A stretch of 64,000 nt of DNA from Dromaius novaehollandiae. Lineage: Eukaryota > Chordata > Aves > Casuariiformes > Dromaiidae. The stretch covers positions 6,511,404 to 6,575,403 of the forward strand of contig NC_088103.1 of assembly GCF_036370855.1 (NCBI RefSeq), written 5' to 3'. Numbering within the stretch: the stretch's first letter is position 1; each line of letters opens with the position of its first letter. Position numbers and translations under genes: made by a program. The notes beneath the pieces were generated by a model, which saw only the letters and a program-made list of their open reading frames with translations, was not told where the DNA came from and searched no databases. Of this stretch, positions 57,301 through 64,000 are shown piece by piece.

Positions 57301-59816
57301 GGTTGTACTAGTGGTGACAGATACATATAGGAACCTGTGATTTCCTGTGGCAACCCATGTCTGCTTCCTTTCTTGCAGGCTTGCTTTCGTGCACAGTTGG
57401 ATCAGAGTTTGTCCTGGAAGCAATAAACTGCACCACAAGAAGTTAAACAGCGATTTAAAAAGAAAAAATCGGTGAAACTCAGAATGGCTTTTTAAAATAG
57501 CACAGGCAGGAGAGAAAATGTGTTTGGATTATTCGGTCTCTTGGGTTTTGGGTCTTTTTTTTTATAGGCCCTAAAAATACCCGGAGGTTAAATTTAGAAA
57601 GCTTTCCCCCTAATAAACATTGGTCAGTAAATGTTCAGTGGTTGGTTGTCCTTTAGAACTGAAAGCCCTGGAAAGCAGCGGTCCGTTTTGGACACCCAAG
57701 ATAAATTGCGTGAGCCCAACTCCTTAGCACGGCGCCTGGGAGTGCAACGCATCTGGTTAGGTATTTGCTCTTAGCTGATATTTTGTTAGAGAGAGGCGAT
57801 GGCTGTGGAAATTTTGAGTTTTCCTGTACTTAGCAGTGTAGCAAATATGTTCTTCGACTGACATTAGCAAATAGTCACCTAAGCAAGGGTAACTAAGCAG
57901 TGCAGTGACTTATGGAAGGTTATGGTGAACTCCTTACTGCAAGCAAACGTACATCTTTTCTGCTGAAATCTCCTTGGGTTTATGGCATCATCACTTATGG
58001 AAAATCCTGTAGCCTTTCTTGCCTAGGAAAAAAAGCTTCTGTGTCCACCTTAGCCATGCTGCCCTGTTGCATAGTATATTTAAGGAAATAGTGCAGTTAT
58101 TTTTCTTGCTAGATGAACAACTCAAAATATAGCAGGACGCCTGTTGGGTGACTGTGGATTGAAAAGGCTGGCTGTGCTACACCGGTTTTATGTTGTGCCT
58201 TCCAGTTGTCATTATTCGTGCACTCAATGCTGCTGTAAATGTTTCCCTTTTTCTGATGAGGGAAGTCTGTCAGGACCACTCGGAAAACACATGTTGGGGG
58301 ATAGGTTGTGGCTGTCTCAGCTGGAGCCCTGCGATATCTTTGGAGCAAGAGAGGGTCCCGGCTCCCTGTTGGCTGCTAAACTGTTTCCTTGGGTATCTGG
58401 TCTGATATACATATACATGTGTGTATCTATATTTCCTTATATCTTGTTATATCTGTATTTTTTCTGTAATATCTACAATAACCCTGCAACTTCAGCAAAA
58501 CGTGGGTCATTATGTTGTTAGCAGCAGCAATAGGGGCTGCCTTCATGGGTGGATCTAGCAAACCAGCAGCGTGCTGGGCATCCCTGTGCTGCTCTTTTTG
58601 CTTTGCAAGGCAGCTGCTGTCTGAATGTCACATCCAGGCTGCTGGCATGTCACGGCTTGGATGCTTATTGCTGTGCAACTCTTGGAGAAAAGCTGCTCTA
58701 CTACAGTGTAAGGCAACTGGCTTTGCAAGCAGCTTACTATATGCAAAACCACAAAGACTTTCAAGAGGGGCCCAACAGTGCCGTCTTTAATCGGTTAATA
58801 GCCCTGGGACCTGTTACCCAGGACTCTTTAGAACCAGTCTGAACTGCTCCTTAGTTAAATAGAGCTGGAAGTGCCTCCTGTATCAAAAAGACGAAACATA
58901 AACACAGAAGCTCAATATTACCAGCTTGCATGCGGTAAAATATACTTCTGTTCCTGAAATCAGTTCGTGGCAGTATTGCATATAAATAGCAGTCCCTTTC
59001 TGAGACTTCCCCTGGTTGCCTCCAGCCTGGGTTGGATGGCTTCCTAGTGGTGGTGACCACTAATAGTGGCATTAAACAGCAAATGAGTTGACCAAGAGTA
59101 ACCAGGAACCGTCTGGTTGTGGAGGACAAGCTGCAGTCACTCTTTCCCAGGCAAGATGGGCACAGCGGAGAGGTGCTAGCGAGGACGCTCACCTGGTCTC
59201 CATCACCTGGAGCAGCACCCTCTTATTTAAGGGTGCTGTTCAGCTCCTTTCACGAGCACTGAAATCCCTGATTTCACAAAATGCCAGTGCTGATGTGCAT
59301 TGTAAAGAAGCAGCTGATAATGCTTTTATGGCGGTGAGGAAATTACTTGGGCTGTAATTAGCATCCTCTCTCTTCCCTTACAAGTCCGGAGAGAATGCCG
59401 TAGTTATTTCTGTGTTTAGCTGGTTCTGCTTTATTGGTTTTAATTCAGTACGAAACAGTAGATTATACCTCCCAGGAGAAAAGCGCCGTGTAAATGGGGT
59501 TTTGTGCCTGTTGAGAATGCTACAAGTGAAAAGAAACTAACTTAATCTCAGTAGGACGAGCTGCTTTGATGTTCTCCGATGCTGGTCTAATTTGCACATT
59601 CACAGCTACGGGATTTCTAAAGACCACAGTTTAGTTTAGCTGAGAATATGCGCCTTCTTTAAGACCAGGAGATTGGTGGAGTGAACGTATATTGCTTCAG
59701 GGCTCTCTTTTGGATTTGATGCACTGTACTAAAATCTATCTTGGCAGTTGTCAAAAAAAAACCTTCCTTCCAGCAGGAAACATGGCATTGCTTATAGTGA
59801 TAGGAAGGTCCTACCA
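51326..59816. other. AT-rich non-coding DNA with small CpG-containing patch
   Basis: No gene is supported. A short CG-containing patch at 52.38-52.46 kb (GCCCGCGGTCGGCGTTTGCC) is too small to call a CpG island. The segment at 53.1-53.26 kb carries GACTTAATCATGAGTTGCTTAG and other bZIP/MAF-like strings and looks enhancer-like. Minus-strand frames of 204 codons (55756-55142) and three overlapping ones of 123-141 codons (56.74-57.26 kb) have no recognisable domain. Confidence 0.5.
55848..55872. other. Perfect 10-bp hairpin, 5-nt loop
   Basis: CAAGGGGAAG at 55848-55857 pairs exactly with CTTCCCCTTG at 55863-55872 across the loop GTAAT. On RNA it would be a stable short stem-loop, and on DNA a dyad. 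It is too short for a microRNA precursor. Confidence 0.45.
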
Positions 59817-59906
59817 GAAGATGCAGCTTTGGTCCAGCTTCAGGCAGCCCTGCTCTGAGCAGGGGTTTGGACTGGCTGACCTCCAGAAGTCCCTTGCACC
59901 CTGGAG
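59817..59906 (+). mobile_element. CR1 LINE 3' fragment
   Basis: GATGCAGCTTTGGTCCAGCTT leads into CCCTGCTCTGAGCAGGGG, TTTGGACTGGCTGACCTCCAG and AAGTCCCTTGCA. This order (spacer, inverted CTGCTCTGAGCAG, then the GGACTnGnTGACCTCCAGnnGTCCCTT block) is characteristic of the CR1 3' UTR in sense orientation. The terminal octamer repeats are missing or decayed. The copy is older than its core motifs suggest and has no coding capacity. Confidence 0.83.
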
Positions 59907-60364
59907 CTCTTGGCAGTGGACTTCATGACGCAAAGCTAACGTTGGGTTGGAAAATACCGGGGGCAAAAAGCCAGACTCATGAATGGACTTTAAATACCTG
60001 TGAACAAACACAGGTGGCAAGCCTGTTTAAAAATTATAGTGTTCTTTTGCTGGGGGAAGAGTTGGGAAGGGACCACAAGCGCTTTGGCCACGCATGTGAC
60101 AGCTGGTGTGGTATATCGTCTCATCTGGGCTCTCCTTCCAAGCCCCCAACGTGCTCCATCTATTTGCAAAGGGAAAGGGGGAGGAGGGATGCTAAACTGA
60201 GATCCAGTAAAGACCAATGCGCTACCAAAAACATGTTTTATCTCAATGTTTTGTTCAAAAAGCCTGAATTCCCTATAGAAAGTTTCCTGTTCCTTCTCCT
60301 TAGGGTGAGGTCTCAGTAGGTAGGATCCACTTTCTACTTCCCTCAGTGAAAACCCCCACTGGCC

Positions 60365-60380
60365 TTTTTTTTTTTTTTTT
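60365..60380 (+). repeat. T16 homopolymer
   Basis: Sixteen consecutive T residues flanked by GGCC and GCC. No element is recognised beside it. Confidence 0.92.
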
Positions 60381-61378
60381 GCCAGACCACTTCAAGTTGT
60401 AGGAACAGGAAATGCTGGAGATTTAAAATAATTACTGTTTTATTTTTAATTTATCTCTTGGCCTTAAAGGCAAAGTTTTTAGGACTTCTGTTCTCTTATC
60501 CCAGGGAATGAAGATTTTAGATAGTAAACCTGAAGGGTACCCGTGTCTGAATCTTCTTCCAGCTTTGGGAGGCAACAGCAAGAGCACTGGTGGAGCTGAG
60601 GGTGTTTTGAGGCATGGCTGAGGAAGCACGTTCATCGAAAGGTGCCGTTCAACAAAGGAAACAGGAAAGACCTGAGGGAGACAGAGGCTGAGGGAGAAGT
60701 GTACGGAATCGGGTGACGCCGTGCAGGCTGGCGAAACTTCTTCCGAGTGCTCCATCTGTGTCCCCAGCGTGTGACCCCTGCGTCACCGGAGGAGGAAAAA
60801 GCAGAGTTTGAGCCCAGCTGTAGCAGAGGTGAGCTAGCAAGTACCCAAAACTGAATCTCAGACCTGAGAATGAGCTATGTCTCTGCCAAGCTGGCGTGTG
60901 ATCTGTCAACACAAGGATGTTGTGGGTTTCTGACATGGGTGGCAGCTTAGATGGTGCTAAGATGCTTCTTTTGAACTCTTGTTTTCATTTGAGCCATCTC
61001 TTCAATCTGATCTTGGATGAGCAAGTCAACTGGGAAAACGATTTTATCTTAGTGTTGTGAGTGAACTGGCTGTAGTTTTGTTGAACCCCAGTAAGCTGGA
61101 CATGCAAAAATGAGTGTGAGCTACAAGGGTGGCAGTCTGTCCCAAAAGAAACAGCACATCTTCTGGCAAAAGCCAGGAGTGTGTAGAAGACCTCCTAATA
61201 TTGGATGAATGCGGTATTCATCTGGCAACGTTCAGCCTGGCTCTATCACCTGAGTCACTGTTTTGCATAGAGCTGTAGAAAAATACCGATTTTATTCTTG
61301 TCTCATGTTCTCCCCTGCTTACGTCTTTCCTCGTGTAACTGAGTAGCTACAGAAGGGCTCTGTTTCTTTTTCATTCTC

Positions 61379-61381
<3 letters not shown>

Positions 61382-61425
<44 letters not shown>

Positions 61426-61437
61426 TATATATATATA
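61382..61437 (+). repeat. (TG)21-22 + (TA)6 compound microsatellite
   Basis: Uninterrupted TG/GT dinucleotides from 61382 to 61424, one C, then TA repeats from 61426 to 61437. Alternating purine-pyrimidine tracts of this length can adopt Z-DNA, and the TA part melts easily. On the minus strand it reads as Thr-His repeats in short spurious frames. It is almost certainly polymorphic. Confidence 0.95.
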
Positions 61438-62849
61438 CCCCGTGACGTTGCAGGAGTGTTTGCTTTGGAAGAAATCGATCCATCTGAGCCAAACTGAAAG
61501 CAAACGTGCAAGATAAAAGCCTTCCTTTTTTCCTCCTCCTCCTCTTATAGAGAAGGGGGGCCCGAAGAGTCACAGAAGATTATCACCTGGGAAGGACAGT
61601 AAGCCTGTGAAGGTAAAGGGCCTCTCTCTGTTTAACTAATTCAGTAGGAAACACCCCCATGAAACTGAACTTGAGTTTAAGGGATTGCACTGGGGGCAGA
61701 ATGGGGGCAATCCTTACAATCCTCCCTCCCCCGCCCCCCCCAAAAATATTAGTGCAGTATGGAAGTGAGTTGACTACAGTAAACCTGAATTTCAGCTCTT
61801 CCTGGCTTTCTAAGCAATTCAGAGCTCCAGGTTCTGAGAAGCTTTCTAAGACTATTCCATTTTTTTTTCTTTTAAGTGCTCAGTATGAATCGAAATTATT
61901 AATTTGGGTAAAAACTCTATCTCAGTATAGACTGAGAGAAGGTTGTGGGAAATTCCACAAAACTAGACAGTTCATTTCTGGTTTAAGTACAAGTATTTTG
62001 GTATGTCTTAAGCTGCATTTGCTATCAATATACTTGCAAGCTGCAGAAAAAGAAACTCATACATCATGTCCCAAGATTTTGTAAACTCACTATGTGAAGC
62101 CAAACATCTAAATGAATGTTTAGGCACTACATTTTTGCAGAAGTGCGGGTCACCAAGCATCTCTGTCTCCAGCAGTAATACTTAAATGGACAGGGCAAGA
62201 AAGCAAGCCCATCTCTCTGGAAGGGTCACACATGTACCTTTACCCTTTTTTTACTCTGTGTTAGATATTTTAAACCCATTATAGAATTACTTTTTTTTGT
62301 GAACTGTAATTGCAGAGCTAAAAGCTTTGAAAGTGGCTTTGTTCCGACAAGGCGTAGCTAGTTTAACAGTCAGCGGAAGGTCTGCGGAAATCTTGTTCTG
62401 GAGTAGGGCTCCCTGGTGTCGGTAGGGAAACGCCTAATTTCTTCTTACTTAGGAAATCTTACTGTGCAAAGTGATAATATCCAAGTAATGCCATCCTTTG
62501 AGAGTAGTTAGGAAAGATCTCTACCAAAAAATGTGCATTTCCTATGGCTCCAGTTTCCAAGAGCAAGTCATGGATGGCAGCGTCCAAAATTTTATATATA
62601 AATCTACCTGCCCAGTTTGCACACAATCAGCTCCAGTATTTCTGTGTTTGGATAATCCACCTGGGAATAATTGAAAGGCTGCAGTTTATCAAGGAGAGAG
62701 ATTTCTCTCTTCCCTATTCTTATCATATGGGAACTTTCAAGATCAATGTTGAGTGCAGAACTGCACGATGCTTTGCCCTGTGGAATATATGTGATGTGGT
62801 AAATGTTTTGAAAAAACGCATGTAGTCTTTGCTTAGTGATTGGTGGTTT

Positions 62850-62886
62850 AAAAAAAAAAAAGAAAAAAGAAAAACAAAAAACCCCA
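62850..62886 (+). repeat. A-rich low-complexity tract
   Basis: A12, G, A6, G, A5, C, A6 and a short CCCC follow GGTTT. It resembles an interrupted poly(A) tail, but no recognisable retroposon body lies to its left. Confidence 0.8.
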
Positions 62887-63850
62887 CAAGTGTCAACAGA
62901 ATAAATGCCAGCCGAAATGTATGTAACATTTGCCAGGTGAGTGGTATTTGACCGTGTTTGCCCATGGCTTGATTTAGCAATTGCTGTTCTGTGTATGCTA
63001 TGGTGTTGTATACTTGAGGGATATTTTTGGTATTGAGAGAACTACTAGAGAAACTACTAGTAATGCTCTATATAGACCACAGACATATTCTCGGTCATTA
63101 AAATTAACCGTATCAGTAAGAAGTCAAAGTGTATCTGCCACTTGAGGAGTATTTACTTCCAAATCAAATCTGCGCACGTTCAACCTTCTAAAGTACATGA
63201 CTCCCGAGAAGTTGGTTTGCATCAAGCCTCGACTGGTGTGGATGGATACTGCATTTAAGCAGAACGCAAGATTTGCTGAAAAATGCATGCTCCTGCTTCT
63301 GCCTGGAGTGCACAATACCTCTGTGGTCAAAGTTGGTGAGACTTTACTTCAACGGGAGCAGGATGAAGTTCCTTAAGGTCCCTGTTCAGGTCGGTACTAA
63401 GTGTTGTAGTCAAAGGGACAAATCCTGGTGCCTATAGCGAAGTGTACGTTTAAGAACTATCGTGAATTGGGATCTTAGTGAATGCTGAATTCTTTGGGGG
63501 ATACTTATGCTAGGAAGCAGCGTTTTAACGGTCTTGGTGGATGGTAATTTTTAATGCTTAGACAGAACTGATGCTTGCTTTTCCTGTAGGAATAAATTGG
63601 ACCAGCAGTTTCCATTAGGATGAAAACTAAATAGGAGCAACCACAGGTAACAAGGATAGTTGGTTTAGGAATCAGTGTGGTATTGATTAGCGCCTTCCGC
63701 ATAGTTTTAACAAGCATTAGACAACCAGACTGGAATAGAAGTGCTGATGTTTTATCGTTTCTGACGTGGTGGTCTCTAATATTTTCCAAGTGTGCAGGTT
63801 GCCACATCTTGCTTCCTGTGGTCATATCCTTTGCTTCTGCAGCAAAAGGG

Positions 63851-63870
63851 ATGCTTCCTGCAGGAAGCAT
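63851..63870. promoter_or_regulatory. Perfect 20-bp palindrome with paired GGAA/TTCC cores
   Basis: ATGCTTCCTGCAGGAAGCAT equals its own reverse complement over all 20 bases. It carries two opposed ETS-type GGAA cores separated by four bases and includes a PstI-type CTGCAG centre. A further CTTCCTG copy lies 30-40 bp to the left (CTTGCTTCCTGTGG). A symmetric protein-binding dyad is plausible; function is not shown. Confidence 0.4.
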
Positions 63871-64000
63871 TATACACTTACCTTGTAAGAAAGCCAACCT
63901 CCTGCGTCTGGAGCGCAAAGGCTGCGCTGAACAGTAGCCACTTTGATCTTTCTCCTTTCTTGTTTCTCGTGTGCATCTCACTTATAACAGGCAAGGTTGT

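Larger units (their letters stand above)
59907..64000. other. AT-rich non-coding DNA at the right edge
   Basis: No supported gene. It contains a T16 run at 60365-60380, the TG/TA microsatellite, an A-rich tract at 62850-62886 and a 20-bp palindrome at 63851-63870. A plus-strand open segment at 63146-63376 and a minus-strand frame of 158 codons at 63981-63505 have no recognisable domain; the first is treated in the findings. Confidence 0.5.

Noticed and set aside
1..64000. CRISPR arrays, operons, prophage or bacterial mobile elements
   Set aside because: The minisatellite is contiguous, without unique spacers of equal length. CR1 elements, CpG island structure and lack of dense genes show vertebrate nuclear DNA.

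Overview
The window looks like vertebrate nuclear DNA, most probably from a bird. The main evidence is three sets of CR1-type LINE remnants: a short 3'-end tail at about 7.54 kb (+), an ancient copy of about 1.1 kb at about 18.6-19.75 kb (-), and a 3' fragment at about 59.8-59.9 kb (+). The small number of interspersed repeats and an isolated CpG island fit an avian genome, although crocodilians and turtles also carry CR1. There is no bacterial-style gene organisation, and no protein could be named from sequence.

Layout. (1) 1-8.2 kb: AT-rich non-coding DNA with an ATGG microsatellite, a 27-bp tandem duplication, a degenerate tandem repeat and a CR1 tail. (2) 8.2-10.5 kb: a large C-rich minisatellite built from a basic unit of about 19 bp. 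The units are organised into two block types that recur about every 360 bp as a pair. (3) 10.4-11.6 kb: a CpG island. It has a YY1-type motif that contains an ATG in good context, a CACGTG E-box and a clean splice donor at 10725, so it is the best candidate for a promoter and first exon reading to the right. It runs straight into a second G-run-rich repeat tract with a perfect 35-bp duplication. (4) 11.6-64 kb: AT-rich DNA that looks like intron or intergenic sequence, with CR1 remnants, homopolymer tracts, a TG/TA microsatellite, a few exact palindromes or hairpins, and scattered exon-like open segments that I cannot distinguish from chance.

The simplest reading is the 5' end of a gene. A CpG-island promoter at about 10.5 kb is fused on its upstream side to a minisatellite, and a long first intron runs to the right. 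Two of the more protein-like open segments (13.6-13.8 kb and 16.3-16.7 kb) lie on the minus strand, so a minus-strand gene or decayed retrocopy there is an alternative. In sequence of this size and composition, several dozen open frames above 100 codons are expected by chance, so ORF length alone was not used as evidence.

The most unusual structure is the minisatellite-promoter junction. The array has a readable two-block higher-order order, and its CpG content rises sharply in the last units that touch the CpG island.
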